From an uncultured Lachnospiraceae bacterium (GTDB lineage Bacteria > Bacillota > Clostridia > Lachnospirales > Lachnospiraceae): 64,000 bases of DNA. The notes beneath the pieces are model-generated. The model made no database searches. It worked only from the letters and a program-made list of their open reading frames with translations, and was not told the origin of the DNA. Positions 26,428 through 35,066 of this stretch are shown here, one piece after another. How positions within the stretch are numbered: position 1 is the stretch's first letter; every line of letters begins with the position of its first letter. The translations under genes and the position numbers were made by a program. The DNA lies in assembly GCA_902779395.1 (NCBI GenBank), contig CACZBK010000008.1, forward strand, positions 62,001 through 126,000, written 5' to 3'.

Positions 26428-26832
26428 TCAGGATGACCGGGGTGTATCCGTCTCCAGTAAGTCTACCGCTGCTTTCATGAGCTCTTTGACGCGCTCTTCC
26501 CTGCCGTTAAGGCTTAAATATCCTATCAGTGCTTCAAAACCTGTAGCTTTTCTGTATTCTCCGGGGCTGGAGCTTTTGGGCGCCGCATGCGCCTTGGCAT
26601 TACGCCCCCTTCTGTATACTCCCTCTTCTTCCTCGGAAAGAGTTTCCATAAGGGTTTCGATCGCTTTAGCCTGTGCAGCCGCACATACAAAACGTGTAGC
26701 TATTACATGATACTTTTCAACAGGCATATTGCCACGGCTCTCCATTATATACTCACGCACATAACGTTCATATACCGCGTCACCCAGATATGCATATCCC
26801 AGCGCCGAATAATTCTTTAAATCTTCTCCCAC
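26428..26832 (-). CDS. mrnC: Mini-ribonuclease 3 (23S rRNA 3' and 5' maturation)
   Basis: 134 residues, the expected size of this RNase III relative without a double-stranded-RNA-binding domain. It has ALGYAYLGDAVYERYVREY near the N terminus (catalytic Asp and following acidic residues) and FEALIGYLSLNG near the C terminus (second acidic motif). It trims 23S rRNA precursors. The start codon is GTG with GAGG seven bases upstream and it overlaps the end of cysS by 16 bases, indicating translational coupling. Confidence 0.93.
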   Translation of the reverse strand: MGEDLKNYSALGYAYLGDAVYERYVREYIMESRGNMPVEKYHVIATRFVCAAAQAKAIETLMETLSEEEEGVYRRGRNAKAHAAPKSSSPGEYRKATGFEALIGYLSLNGREERVKELMKAAVDLLETDTPRSS

Positions 26833-28217
26833 TTAACGCCCTCTCTGGTATCCTTTATTGCAATACCTCTGGCAAGAAGCTCATCCCTTATGGCATCAGC
26901 CCTGGCAAAATCTTTATCCTTCTTTGCCTGTGCACGTTCAGCTATCTTTTCATTAACGAAAGCTTCCAGCTCTTCATCGATCTCTTCAGCAGGAAGCGCC
27001 TCAAGAAGTTTTAATGAAAGCACTTCATCAAAGCTGCCGATCAGTTTACGCTTTGTAGCATCATTTGTATCTGCCTTGAGTACATCGTAAAGCACCGTAA
27101 ATGCCATGGATGTATTGCAGTCATCCGTAAGCGCATCTTCAAATTTCTGACGATATGCTGCAAATACCGCTTCATCAGCCTCTCCGTCAGCGGCCAGCTC
27201 CGAAGTACGTTTACGGAGCTTTTTATACGCATCACTCATCTGATCGAGTACTTCATAAGAGAATTCAAGCGGTTTCCTGTAATGCGACTGCAGGCAGAAA
27301 TACCTGTAAGCAAGCGGATCATAACCTTTTTCCTCAAGCAGTGATACGGTAAGGAATTCCCCGCTCGACTTGCTCATCTTTCCTTTATCTTTTTCAACAA
27401 GATGATGAACATGGAACCAGTACCGGCACCAGGGATGCCCTAAAAATGCTTCGCTCTGGGCTATCTCATTGGTATGATGGGGGAAGATATTATCTACACC
27501 GCCGCAATGGATATCCATATATTCCCCCAGATGCTTGATCCCTATGCAGGAGCACTCTATATGCCATCCGGGATATCCCTTGCCCCATGGGCTGTCCCAT
27601 TTAAGTTCCTGATCTTCAAATTTTGATTTGGTAAACCACAGTACGAAATCAGTCTTGTTTCGCTTATTCGTATCCTCTTCGACATCTTCACGAACACCTA
27701 CTTTAAGATCATCCTCGCTCTGATTAGACAGCTTATAGTATTTATCAAGTTTCGAAGTATCAAAATAAACATTTTCTCCTGCCTGATAAGCAAATCCCTT
27801 TTCAAGGAGAACTTCTATCATATTGATGAACTCGGGGATGCAATGGGTTGCAGGCTCCACTACATCAGGCATCCTCATATTCAATTTATTAAAATCACTG
27901 AAAAAAGCCTTAGTATACCTGTCTGCTATATCCAATACGGTTGTATGCTCCCGCTTAGCGCCTTTAAGCATCTTATCCTCGCCTGTATCGGCATCGGATG
28001 AAAGATGTCCGACATCAGTTATATTCATGACGCGCTTAACATCATACCCCGCATAGAGCAATGTTTTGACAAGTATATCCTCGCAGATATAACTGCGAAG
28101 GTTACCTATGTGTGCAAAGTGATACACTGTAGGTCCGCAGGTATATACCGCTGCCTTTCCCTCTTCGTGCGGCTTAAAATCCTCAACCAGCCTGCTGGCA
28201 GTGTTGTATAATCTCAT
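26817..28217 (-). CDS. cysS: cysteinyl-tRNA synthetase
   Basis: 466 residues. Class I aminoacyl-tRNA synthetase charging tRNA-Cys. Landmarks: YTCGPTVYHFAHIGNLRSY (HIGH-type motif HFAHIGN plus the first zinc Cys), HIECSCIG and HHTNEIAQSEA zinc/substrate ligands, and KGKMSKSSGEF (KMSKS loop). GGGAGG precedes the ATG. No T-box leader is present since the gene begins only 29 bp after ispF; expression depends on the operon promoter far upstream. Confidence 0.97.
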   Translation of the reverse strand: MRLYNTASRLVEDFKPHEEGKAAVYTCGPTVYHFAHIGNLRSYICEDILVKTLLYAGYDVKRVMNITDVGHLSSDADTGEDKMLKGAKREHTTVLDIADRYTKAFFSDFNKLNMRMPDVVEPATHCIPEFINMIEVLLEKGFAYQAGENVYFDTSKLDKYYKLSNQSEDDLKVGVREDVEEDTNKRNKTDFVLWFTKSKFEDQELKWDSPWGKGYPGWHIECSCIGIKHLGEYMDIHCGGVDNIFPHHTNEIAQSEAFLGHPWCRYWFHVHHLVEKDKGKMSKSSGEFLTVSLLEEKGYDPLAYRYFCLQSHYRKPLEFSYEVLDQMSDAYKKLRKRTSELAADGEADEAVFAAYRQKFEDALTDDCNTSMAFTVLYDVLKADTNDATKRKLIGSFDEVLSLKLLEALPAEEIDEELEAFVNEKIAERAQAKKDKDFARADAIRDELLARGIAIKDTREGVKWEKI

Positions 28218-28246
28218 AGTATTCCTCCCATGAACAATTTTTACTA

Positions 28247-28807
28247 TTATGCCTGTATATTATTTTTCGGACATCCGCTGCAGCCTCCGGCCAAAGCACA
28301 GCCCGGAGCTGATACATCAGTTGAAAACATCTCTCTGGCCGTATATAACAAACAGACCGCTTCAGCAGCTATGCCTTCTCCCCTGCCTGTAAACCCTAAA
28401 TTTTCTTCTGTAGTAGCTTTTATATTGATCTGATCCATTTCCAGCTCAAGACATTCACAATAACGCTTTCTCATCTCATCAATATAAGGCCGCATCCTGG
28501 GTGCCTGAGCGATGATCGTTGCATCTATATTCTCTATCAGATAAGCTTTTTCCTGAAGCAGATCTCTTACTTTAGCAAGCAGTTCAAAACTGTCTATCCC
28601 CTTATACTTCTCATCATTATCCGGGAAAAGTTTTCCTATGTCCCCCATGGATGCAGCGCCAAGAAGAGCATCCATGATAGCATGTGTAAGCACATCTGCA
28701 TCAGAATGCCCGACAAGCCCAAGTTTATACGGGATCTTTATCCCTCCGATGATCAGATTCCTGCCTTCACCAAGTCTATGGACATCGTAGCCCATTCCTA
28801 TCCTCAT
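28247..28807 (-). CDS. ispF: 2-C-methyl-D-erythritol 2,4-cyclodiphosphate synthase, with Cys-rich tail
   Basis: Converts CDP-ME 2-phosphate to MEcPP in the non-mevalonate isoprenoid pathway. Metal ligands D8-V-H10 and H42 are present, as are [29 protein letters not shown] and the final [23 protein letters not shown]. The typical enzyme ends near residue 157; here about 29 more residues follow with three cysteines (C170, C176, C179) in [15 protein letters not shown]. The ATG overlaps the stop of the upstream gene by four bases. Confidence 0.94.
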   Translation of the reverse strand: MRIGMGYDVHRLGEGRNLIIGGIKIPYKLGLVGHSDADVLTHAIMDALLGAASMGDIGKLFPDNDEKYKGIDSFELLAKVRDLLQEKAYLIENIDATIIAQAPRMRPYIDEMRKRYCECLELEMDQINIKATTEENLGFTGRGEGIAAEAVCLLYTAREMFSTDVSAPGCALAGGCSGCPKNNIQA

Positions 28808-29463
28808 ATGTACCTCCTGTAATTACCCTGTGGACGCCTTTCTACATTTCGTCCACCTTTCCCGCTCTCTGAGGAAAGGATACGCCCGGTCTGTGAATCA
28901 TCCGGTTTTACGAGCCGCCCACGTCTGTCATAATGTGTAAGAAGGCTTGTATTTTTGGCGAGATGCTTTTTTCCGCCCTCTGTTAACTCCTCCATCAAAC
29001 CTTCTTCGTCTTTATCGGCTATCAGAGTCTTTATCCTGCTTTCTCGGTTTTCAATATCATCTATCCCGGCAAATGGATCAGCAGCATCCGTTTTTAGATC
29101 TCCGTCTGCTTTTTTCTCATCCCCGTACCATATACGTTTAAAGAAGTTTTTTATCGCTTCTCCCAAGCGTCCGATAAAATTTCCGAAACCGGATGGTTTA
29201 TATTCTTCTATATCATCCGTAATACCGTCCTGAACCTCTTTTTCCGGTTTATCGGCATATTCTTTTCTCTTACCGCTTTCCTCTTCTTTCTTTACCGCTG
29301 ACTTTAATACATCATCTTTGGGAGACCTGTCCCATATTACACCGCCATTTTCTTCTCCGGGCAACAAAAAAGCCGGCGCATCACCTTCTACACGCGCAGC
29401 TTTTTTTCCTCCTCTGTCATAAGGAGAAGTATATATATTTCCGTTTCCTATACGATCTATCAT
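28804..29463 (-). CDS. hypothetical protein, hydrophilic
   Basis: 219 residues, strongly charged, without signal peptide or membrane span. A short amphipathic stretch [22 protein letters not shown] near residues 95-115 could touch a membrane, and the C-terminal third ([20 protein letters not shown]) looks folded. I do not recognise the family. It is coupled to ispF by an ATGA overlap and follows the zinc-ribbon gene by 20 bp, so it belongs to the same transcript. No good ribosome site precedes its ATG. Confidence 0.65.
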   Translation of the reverse strand: MIDRIGNGNIYTSPYDRGGKKAARVEGDAPAFLLPGEENGGVIWDRSPKDDVLKSAVKKEEESGKRKEYADKPEKEVQDGITDDIEEYKPSGFGNFIGRLGEAIKNFFKRIWYGDEKKADGDLKTDAADPFAGIDDIENRESRIKTLIADKDEEGLMEELTEGGKKHLAKNTSLLTHYDRRGRLVKPDDSQTGRILSSESGKGGRNVERRPQGNYRRYI

Positions 29464-29483
29464 TATAAAAGATCTATATTATT

Positions 29484-31298
29484 TCAGACACCGCCTCCAA
29501 GCAGGGGATTTGCATTACCGCCACCCAACACTGGATTTCCGCCTCCAAGCATGGGATTAGCATTTGCTGCAGGCGTATCTGTTATATATGGAATAGCGCC
29601 ATTTGTAGGTGCATAAGGATTTCCCATACCGGGGCCGGCTGCAAAAGCAGGAACACCATTCTGCATTCCGGGCTGAGGTGCATATGCCGGAGCAGTAGGC
29701 TGCGCATAAGCCGTTGTAGCGGGAGATACAGGTATCTGATAAGATAATCCTCCCGGGCCGGCTCCCTGTGTAGCAGCGTAAGGCGGTATGGAAGACTGTG
29801 CCCCGCCGCCGGCTCCTGCCGCAACATAAGCTGCCTGCTGGATCTGATAAGCAGTAGCCTGACCGAATGATCCACGCTCAGGCGCGATATAATTCTCAAA
29901 ATCTATCTCACCATGTAATCCGCCTGCCGGCTGACGTGTACCATTCTTAAGCTCTCTTTCGGCAGCACGCAGATTAGGTGATTCAAAAATAGATGCATTT
30001 GCTTTTTTCTGTTCCTCTTCAGCGCGAAGTTTTTCCAGAATAGTAGGTCCGCTTACTTCGCCTGAAAGCGCTCCTCCACCGCTCACTCCGCAATTTAATG
30101 CTGCAGATTCAAACAGACCGCTTACCGCAGGTGCCGGCTGGGATGCATATGATGACTGATATGCGGCTGCAGGCTGTGCAGACTGAACCTGTCTGGCTGC
30201 CTGATACTCACGGTGAACAGGTGATGCCTGCTGATAAGGTACTGCAGGCTGCGCATAAGGCGCTGCAGGCTGCGCGTAAGGCGCTGCAGGCTGAGCGTAA
30301 GGTGCTGCAGGCTGTGCGTAAGGTGCTGCAGGCTGTGCGTAAGGTGCTGCAGGCTGTGCATAAGGTGCTGCAGGTGCTGGTGACGCAGGTGCTGCAGGCC
30401 TTTGATACAAAAGTGCTTCAGGCGGAACATCTCCGTTAGGCGTATATCCGACAGAAGCTGCTGACTGGGCAGATGCCGCAACAGGAACTGCAGGAACTAC
30501 AGGTGACGCAGGTGCTGCAGGTATTGCTGCAACAGGTGCCGCAACCGGTGCCGCAGGTGCTGCAGGAGTCACCGGAGCCGCCACCGGAACAGCAGTTACA
30601 GGTACTGCCGGTACCGGAGCTGCCGCTGCAGGGGCTTCATAAGCAGGCGCAGCAGGAGCCTCATAAGCCGGTGTTTCAGGAGCTGCCGGTGCTTCATAAG
30701 AAGCAGGCTGAACATCTTCTATATGGGTATTTGAATGATTTGCTTTATAATTAGGATCATATACAGGTCCCTGAGACATAACTCTGGGCTTATATGCAGG
30801 CCTGAAAGGTGTTGTTTCCTTAGGAAACAGACTTGCAGGATCCACCGAAGAGACTCCGTTCTTTACCTCTTCAACAACCGCAGATTCATCGTATGAATAT
30901 GCTGCCGGTTCCTGATAAGCCGGTACAGGTGCGGGAGCAGGAGCAGGAGTTTCATATGCAGGTACCGGTGCCGCAGGTGCCTCATAAACCGGCGCCGCTT
31001 CCTGGTATGCAGGCGCAGGTGTCTCATATGCCGCTGCAATAGATGGCGTCTCGGTAGTCTCTGCCACAGGCTTATCCGGTGCAGGGATCGCAGGCTTTAA
31101 AAACTCAAGCTCAGGTATCGCGTCAGTACCCGCGGAGGTCTTACTGTATACACTCCCGAAGGATATCGACCCGCTTACAGAGCTACCCTTCTTTTTCATT
31201 TCCTTAACATATTTTTTTATGTTGAATTTACATCCCGGACATAGCTTTGAACTGTCATCCACGAAGCGGCTGCACTGAGGGCAGGTGATGTTTGCCAT
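29484..31298 (-). CDS. zinc-ribbon protein with long Pro/Ala-rich repeat region
   Basis: 604 residues. An N-terminal zinc ribbon (C6, C9, C20, C23 in CPQC and CPGC) is followed by about 430 residues dominated by Pro, Ala, Tyr, Gln and Glu, including EAPAAP repeats and six tandem PYAQPAA units, and then a Gly/Asn-rich end with LLGGG-type motifs. No membrane span is visible. Such architecture suggests an intrinsically disordered scaffold. AGGAGG precedes the ATG. It is first in the transcript carrying ispF, cysS, mrnC and rlmB. Confidence 0.75.
   Translation of the reverse strand: MANITCPQCSRFVDDSSKLCPGCKFNIKKYVKEMKKKGSSVSGSISFGSVYSKTSAGTDAIPELEFLKPAIPAPDKPVAETTETPSIAAAYETPAPAYQEAAPVYEAPAAPVPAYETPAPAPAPVPAYQEPAAYSYDESAVVEEVKNGVSSVDPASLFPKETTPFRPAYKPRVMSQGPVYDPNYKANHSNTHIEDVQPASYEAPAAPETPAYEAPAAPAYEAPAAAAPVPAVPVTAVPVAAPVTPAAPAAPVAAPVAAIPAAPASPVVPAVPVAASAQSAASVGYTPNGDVPPEALLYQRPAAPASPAPAAPYAQPAAPYAQPAAPYAQPAAPYAQPAAPYAQPAAPYAQPAVPYQQASPVHREYQAARQVQSAQPAAAYQSSYASQPAPAVSGLFESAALNCGVSGGGALSGEVSGPTILEKLRAEEEQKKANASIFESPNLRAAERELKNGTRQPAGGLHGEIDFENYIAPERGSFGQATAYQIQQAAYVAAGAGGGAQSSIPPYAATQGAGPGGLSYQIPVSPATTAYAQPTAPAYAPQPGMQNGVPAFAAGPGMGNPYAPTNGAIPYITDTPAANANPMLGGGNPVLGGGNANPLLGGGV
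30240..30372. repeat. tandem 21-bp repeat inside the zinc-ribbon gene
   Basis: About six copies of a 21-bp unit of the type GGCTGYGCRTAAGGYGCTGCA (shown in ambiguity code within 20-21 bases) encoding PYAQPAA. Third-position changes between copies show that the protein repeat is kept while codons vary. Confidence 0.85.
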
Positions 31299-31361
31299 CT
31301 AAATATCCTCCTGATCTGTTAAATAAGCAACAACAAAAAAAGCATTTGGGTCGCTCATGTA

Positions 31362-31389
31362 ATTATACACTAATCCTCTTTATTTGCAA
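31362..31389 (-). promoter_or_regulatory. promoter of the zinc-ribbon/ispF/cysS operon
   Basis: Minus strand TTGCAA (31384-31389), 16-bp spacer, TATAAT (31362-31367). Confidence 0.6.
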
Positions 31390-31441
31390 AGAATTTTATT
31401 GATAATAATATACAAAAAATCAATATATTCTTTTATCCGTG

Positions 31442-31466
31442 AAAAAGGGCTCCCAAAAGGGAGCCC
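31442..31466 (-). terminator. terminator after the 31485-32123 gene
   Basis: GGGCTCCC-AAAA-GGGAGCCC perfect stem; on the minus strand it is followed by TTTTTC. Confidence 0.9.
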
Positions 31467-31484
31467 CTGAAACATTCTATAAAC

Positions 31485-32123
31485 TTATACCATCATCTTT
31501 GCCTTGCCGAGGAAGCCAAGATACTGGAAGAATATTATGATCAATATAATACCGCCTGCAAGCGAAAGCAGCCCGCCAATAAAAGGTATAAATGATAAGA
31601 ACTGAAGTATGATCGCTACAATATAAAGGGTTTTGAAAGAATTAGCTCTCTGCTGGCCAAGGTTGAACACCTCAATGTTTCCTATAGCCTGTGCAACAGT
31701 AACAGTTGCATTGATCACACTGTAAACTACCATAAAGTTACAGAAACTGCTTCCTGCATTAAGTACTGCCTTGAGGAATTTCCAGATCCCGCTTTTCTCC
31801 CCGATCGCAGAAACGATAAGTGATACTACTATGCCGATAACCAGCCATACAAGTGCATTCTTATAAAGCTGTTCATCTTTGGAAGCATTAAGTATGCCAA
31901 GAAGTCCCAGGACAAAATCACCTATCATAGCCAGAATAAGCACAATGGCAAAAAGACCGGTAAGTACGGCAAATAACGACGCCAGCCCTCCCGATGCCAA
32001 AAACGCAAGCCCGATAGTAAGTGCCCCTAATAACGTCGTGATGATCGTAAGCACAAGTTCAACGATCCTGAGGATCTGAGACAGATACAGCTGATCCAAA
32101 CCTTTCTTAACATTCATGTACAT
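31485..32123 (-). CDS. multi-pass membrane protein of unknown function
   Basis: 212 residues with about five hydrophobic spans and short loops; no catalytic motif. The ATG at 32123 has GGGAGGT seven bases upstream and is preferred over the frame opening at 32159. The fold could be a small four- or five-helix integral membrane protein of the type with glycine-rich helices (FIPFIGGLLSLAGGIILIII). It is transcribed alone, between the tRNA and a strong terminator. Confidence 0.75.
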   Translation of the reverse strand: MYMNVKKGLDQLYLSQILRIVELVLTIITTLLGALTIGLAFLASGGLASLFAVLTGLFAIVLILAMIGDFVLGLLGILNASKDEQLYKNALVWLVIGIVVSLIVSAIGEKSGIWKFLKAVLNAGSSFCNFMVVYSVINATVTVAQAIGNIEVFNLGQQRANSFKTLYIVAIILQFLSFIPFIGGLLSLAGGIILIIIFFQYLGFLGKAKMMV

Positions 32124-32228
32124 TTCAACTACCTCCCTTTTCTCTATTCTGCTTACCATCCACTGCGGATCGTAATGCGATTGTCAATACAGGTGCGACA
32201 AAAGTCACACCCGTTAAATAACAATAAT

Positions 32229-32256
32229 GCGGAAGGGCTCCTATATGCTCTTCCGC
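32229..32256 (-). terminator. hairpin downstream of the tRNA gene
   Basis: GCGGAAG and CTTCCGC form a seven-pair stem extended by partial pairing; the T tract after it on the minus strand is weak. Confidence 0.55.
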
Positions 32257-32268
32257 AGGATCTCATAG

Positions 32269-32342
32269 TAGCGAGGGGGGGACTCGAACCCTCGACACCG
32301 CGGGTATGAACCGCGTGCTCTAGCCAGCTGAGCTACCTCGCC
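32269..32342 (-). tRNA. tRNA with CAU anticodon (probably elongator Met)
   Basis: 74 nt without encoded CCA. Acceptor GGCGAGG pairs with CCTCGCT (one G-U), D arm GCTC-AGCTGGCTA-GAGC, anticodon stem CGCGG-TTCATAC-CCGCG with anticodon CAU, T arm GAGGG-TTCGAGT-CCCCC, discriminator A. The T stem has an A-C mismatch at its second pair. CAU could also mark a tRNA-Ile2 modified by TilS; the sequence alone does not decide. Confidence 0.92.
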
Positions 32343-32478
32343 ATATTAACCTTCATCTGCTCTCACAGACGAAGGTAATTCTACTACCTGCAGATATAAT
32401 TGTCAAGTTAATTTTTCAGTCTGTTGCAATAATTTTTACTATTCACGGCCCTCAGGCTGTGAGTGGCAACATAAATCA

Positions 32479-33615
32479 TTACTGTACGAAGTCATCATAG
32501 ATCGCCACATGATCATATATGGCACGCCATGCGCTGTGGGAGTCACCGGTAACACAGATATACTGATTTCCGTCGTTTGATCTTTCATAACTTACCGCAC
32601 AGTTGCGTGATTCATTAACAAATCCTGTCTTGGCTCCGAGCACTTCCCCATGAGTATCCTTATCTTCTATCCTGCGTAGAAACCAGTTTGATATCTCGAT
32701 GCCGTCAGGATGAAATTCGGTAGGTGCCGTAGTATACTTCTTTTCTTTCAATGCCTCCCTGCATAATTCATTTTCCAGGGCAGCTTTCATGATCATAGCC
32801 ATAGCAGCCGGGGTACAATAATTCTGCTCATTAAAGATGCCTACGGGATTTGTAAAATGTGCCACATCGGAAAGCCCGAGTTCAACTAGTTTTTCGTTCA
32901 TCATATCCACAAAAGCTTCCATACTTCCAGCAGTATAGTAAGCCAAAGCCATTGCAGCATCCCCGCCGCTGGGCATAATAGTTGAATATAACAGTTCACG
33001 GACCGTCATAGTCTCTCCTACAGCATACCCTGCCTGCGAGCAGCCGTTTGAAAACACATAATCGGTTATATCCTGTGTCATTGTAAAGGTATCTTCCGGA
33101 TCATCCATATGCTCAGCAGCCACAAGGATCGTCATGACTTTTGTCATAGATGCCGGATACATACGTTCAAAAGCATTCCTCTGCGCAACCACATGTCCGT
33201 CTTTAAGATCCACCAGTATGCCAAAATTGCTTATAACTTCCTGATTCCATATCTCACGGGTATTTTTATCCGTATAAACCTCATACCCTTCATAAAAAGT
33301 GTCGGGATGTGAATAAAGTGCCTTCGGAGGAACGGGCGTAGGCTCGGGTGTGGGTGTAGGTTCAGCTGCCATTACAAGCTGGGTAGCCACAACAGAAGGC
33401 ATCTGCACCGTTTCCTTTGTCCCTTCTTTATCTCCTTCTTTTTTATGGCCGGATATCAGGCATATAATAAAGACCACTATGGCCAAAAACACACCTGCGC
33501 TTATCCCCATCCGGATGCGCATCTGTCTCAGCCTTCTGTAATACCGCTCCGACCGGCGCCTTATATTCCCCTCGCTGTCAATATATTCATCCCTGCTAAT
33601 TCTGTTATTTTTCAT
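32479..33615 (-). CDS. D-alanyl-D-alanine carboxypeptidase (penicillin-binding protein, S11 family)
   Basis: 378 residues. Membrane anchor near residues 37-56, a Thr/Pro linker (EPTPTPEPTPVPP), then the S11 catalytic domain. Catalytic S156-MT-K159 lies in PASMTKVMT, KTG lies in GAKTGFVNES. The second motif, usually SxN, reads S216-G-G in MPSGGDAAMALA. It trims the terminal D-Ala of peptidoglycan stem peptides outside the cell. It is the last gene in a row of minus-strand genes after the partner-switching operon but has 116 bp of its own upstream sequence. Confidence 0.9.
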   Translation of the reverse strand: MKNNRISRDEYIDSEGNIRRRSERYYRRLRQMRIRMGISAGVFLAIVVFIICLISGHKKEGDKEGTKETVQMPSVVATQLVMAAEPTPTPEPTPVPPKALYSHPDTFYEGYEVYTDKNTREIWNQEVISNFGILVDLKDGHVVAQRNAFERMYPASMTKVMTILVAAEHMDDPEDTFTMTQDITDYVFSNGCSQAGYAVGETMTVRELLYSTIMPSGGDAAMALAYYTAGSMEAFVDMMNEKLVELGLSDVAHFTNPVGIFNEQNYCTPAAMAMIMKAALENELCREALKEKKYTTAPTEFHPDGIEISNWFLRRIEDKDTHGEVLGAKTGFVNESRNCAVSYERSNDGNQYICVTGDSHSAWRAIYDHVAIYDDFVQ

Positions 33616-33731
33616 ATGTTAAAATGAACTCAGATCCCGAAATTATTAATAGTTAACATAACAAAGCAAATTCTAACACAAAAAGCCTGATCTAGTCAAA
33701 CAAAAACCGATCACGTAAACGGCTTATCATA

Positions 33732-34595
33732 TCAGTCTTTCCGTTCTTCATTCCTGTTCCCATAATATACATCCTTACCGTTAACCCCCGGCAGCAGATA
33801 ATCTATCAGCTTCATTACATCATCATCTCTTCTGCATATGACGACCTCAGTATCTTCCGGATATATAGAAGCCGCCTGTTTTACGGAAAAAGTCATCATA
33901 TTAAGCAGATCCCAGCGAGCAGTACTTTCGGTAGATGTGAATACTTCTACTTTCAGCCTCCCTGATGCACACATATGCACCAGCAAAAAACCGCTTACGC
34001 GATCATCCGTTTCCACATAGCTTGATACCTGCTGTTCAAACCAGCTCATCGGTATTGTACCCAGGTCCTCCATCAATGCCCTTTTGCTTCTGTAGATGCA
34101 GTCCATCACTCCGCGCCGGAACGGACGTACCATCAGACTGCCAAGTTCCCTGACGTAAGAAGGGACTTTTTTTCTTTTTGCAAACGGCAGTTTCAGAAGG
34201 TCTCCCAGAGTAGTCACTATTACCCTTCCTTCTCCCTTATTTATCTCATAACCCGATCTTTCAAGCAGATCTACCGGAAGATGTTCATCTCCGGCAGGCA
34301 GTTCAAAAAAACTCCTGCATACACCGTCTTCTTCAAAAAGATAAGAACACCTGTCTATCAGTTCCTCACCCGCCTTATCCGAAGAAGCATACAGAGCTTC
34401 GATCCTGGCCTCTGTGTCCTTATCATCATCTTCCAGATGAAGAAGTTCCCATACAGCGGCACAGTCAGCTTTTTCTCCCGTAGATGACAGAACAAATCCG
34501 CGGTAAAATTCGCGCCCTATGTTTTCGGCACCATCGGGGCCTACTATATCCGCATATAATTCCAGATTATCTTCAGACAGTTCGATAACTTCCAT
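33732..34595 (-). CDS. GNAT-fold-like protein linked to partner-switching operon
   Basis: 287 residues, cytosolic. Its second half (DDRVSGFLLVHMCASGRLKVE and PEDTEVVICRRDDDVMKLIDYLLPG) lines up with the last half of the 405-residue acetyltransferase at 39922-41139 (ELNPAGLLLAHKRRSGDISTE, QDDLLCISVESDEDAYVLDEYFP), so both contain the same acyl-CoA-N-acyltransferase-like module. The first half lacks a clear acetyl-CoA motif. AAGGAGAG precedes the ATG, 37 bp after the HATPase gene. Its function is unknown; position suggests a target or input of the switch. Confidence 0.65.
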   Translation of the reverse strand: MEVIELSEDNLELYADIVGPDGAENIGREFYRGFVLSSTGEKADCAAVWELLHLEDDDKDTEARIEALYASSDKAGEELIDRCSYLFEEDGVCRSFFELPAGDEHLPVDLLERSGYEINKGEGRVIVTTLGDLLKLPFAKRKKVPSYVRELGSLMVRPFRRGVMDCIYRSKRALMEDLGTIPMSWFEQQVSSYVETDDRVSGFLLVHMCASGRLKVEVFTSTESTARWDLLNMMTFSVKQAASIYPEDTEVVICRRDDDVMKLIDYLLPGVNGKDVYYGNRNEERKD

Positions 34596-34631
34596 TTATC
34601 TCTCCTTATTTTGGTCAACAGCCTTTAAACA

Positions 34632-35066
34632 TCATGATAATCTCATCCTGAAACGCAGGATATTCTTCCCTTCTTCATAGCTGTACCTGACATCTTCGGC
34701 TACCTGACGCAGAAGAAAAATGCCCAGGCCTCCTATCTGCCGTTCTTCCGATGAAAGCGTGATATCCGGTTCGGGGACCGACAAAGGATCAAAACGTTTT
34801 CCTGTATCAGCAAAGCAGATATCCACAGATTCACCATTTTCAGCGGATCTTATCGATACCTCCGCTTCCCCGCTCTTATCTTCATAAGCATAACTTGCAA
34901 TATTAACGAATATCTCTTCCACTGCAAGCTCTGTATTTAACAGGACCATGTCATCCGCTCCCGCCTTACACATATAATCCCGCACAAACGACTGCACATC
35001 AGGCAGATTATCGATAAGAGCAGCAACCCTGATCCTTTCCTCTTCCGTGATCACCGGATCTGTCAA
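34632..35066 (-). CDS. anti-sigma-type serine/threonine kinase (RsbW/SpoIIAB-like HATPase)
   Basis: 144 residues. HATPase_c_2 domain with N box ELAVEEIFVNIASYAY (Glu and Asn both kept), G1 box CFADTGKRFDPLS and G2 box GGLGIFLLRQVAEDVRYSYEEGKNIL. In partner switching this kinase phosphorylates the STAS protein and binds the effector. The start appears to be TTG at 35066, overlapping the previous stop as TTGA, with AGGAAAGG upstream. No sigma factor is encoded nearby, so its partner may be another protein of this operon. Confidence 0.85.
   Translation of the reverse strand: MTDPVITEEERIRVAALIDNLPDVQSFVRDYMCKAGADDMVLLNTELAVEEIFVNIASYAYEDKSGEAEVSIRSAENGESVDICFADTGKRFDPLSVPEPDITLSSEERQIGGLGIFLLRQVAEDVRYSYEEGKNILRFRMRLS

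Noticed and set aside
28218-28246. T-box or riboswitch before cysS
   Set aside because: Only 29 bp separate ispF and cysS, which is too short for a T-box.
30240-30372. Regular repeats that could suggest a CRISPR array
   Set aside because: They are 21-bp in-frame codon repeats without spacers, fully explained by PYAQPAA protein repeats.
33616-33731. Terminator after the switch operon
   Set aside because: Only a weak short stem with a run of five T is seen; not strong enough to list.
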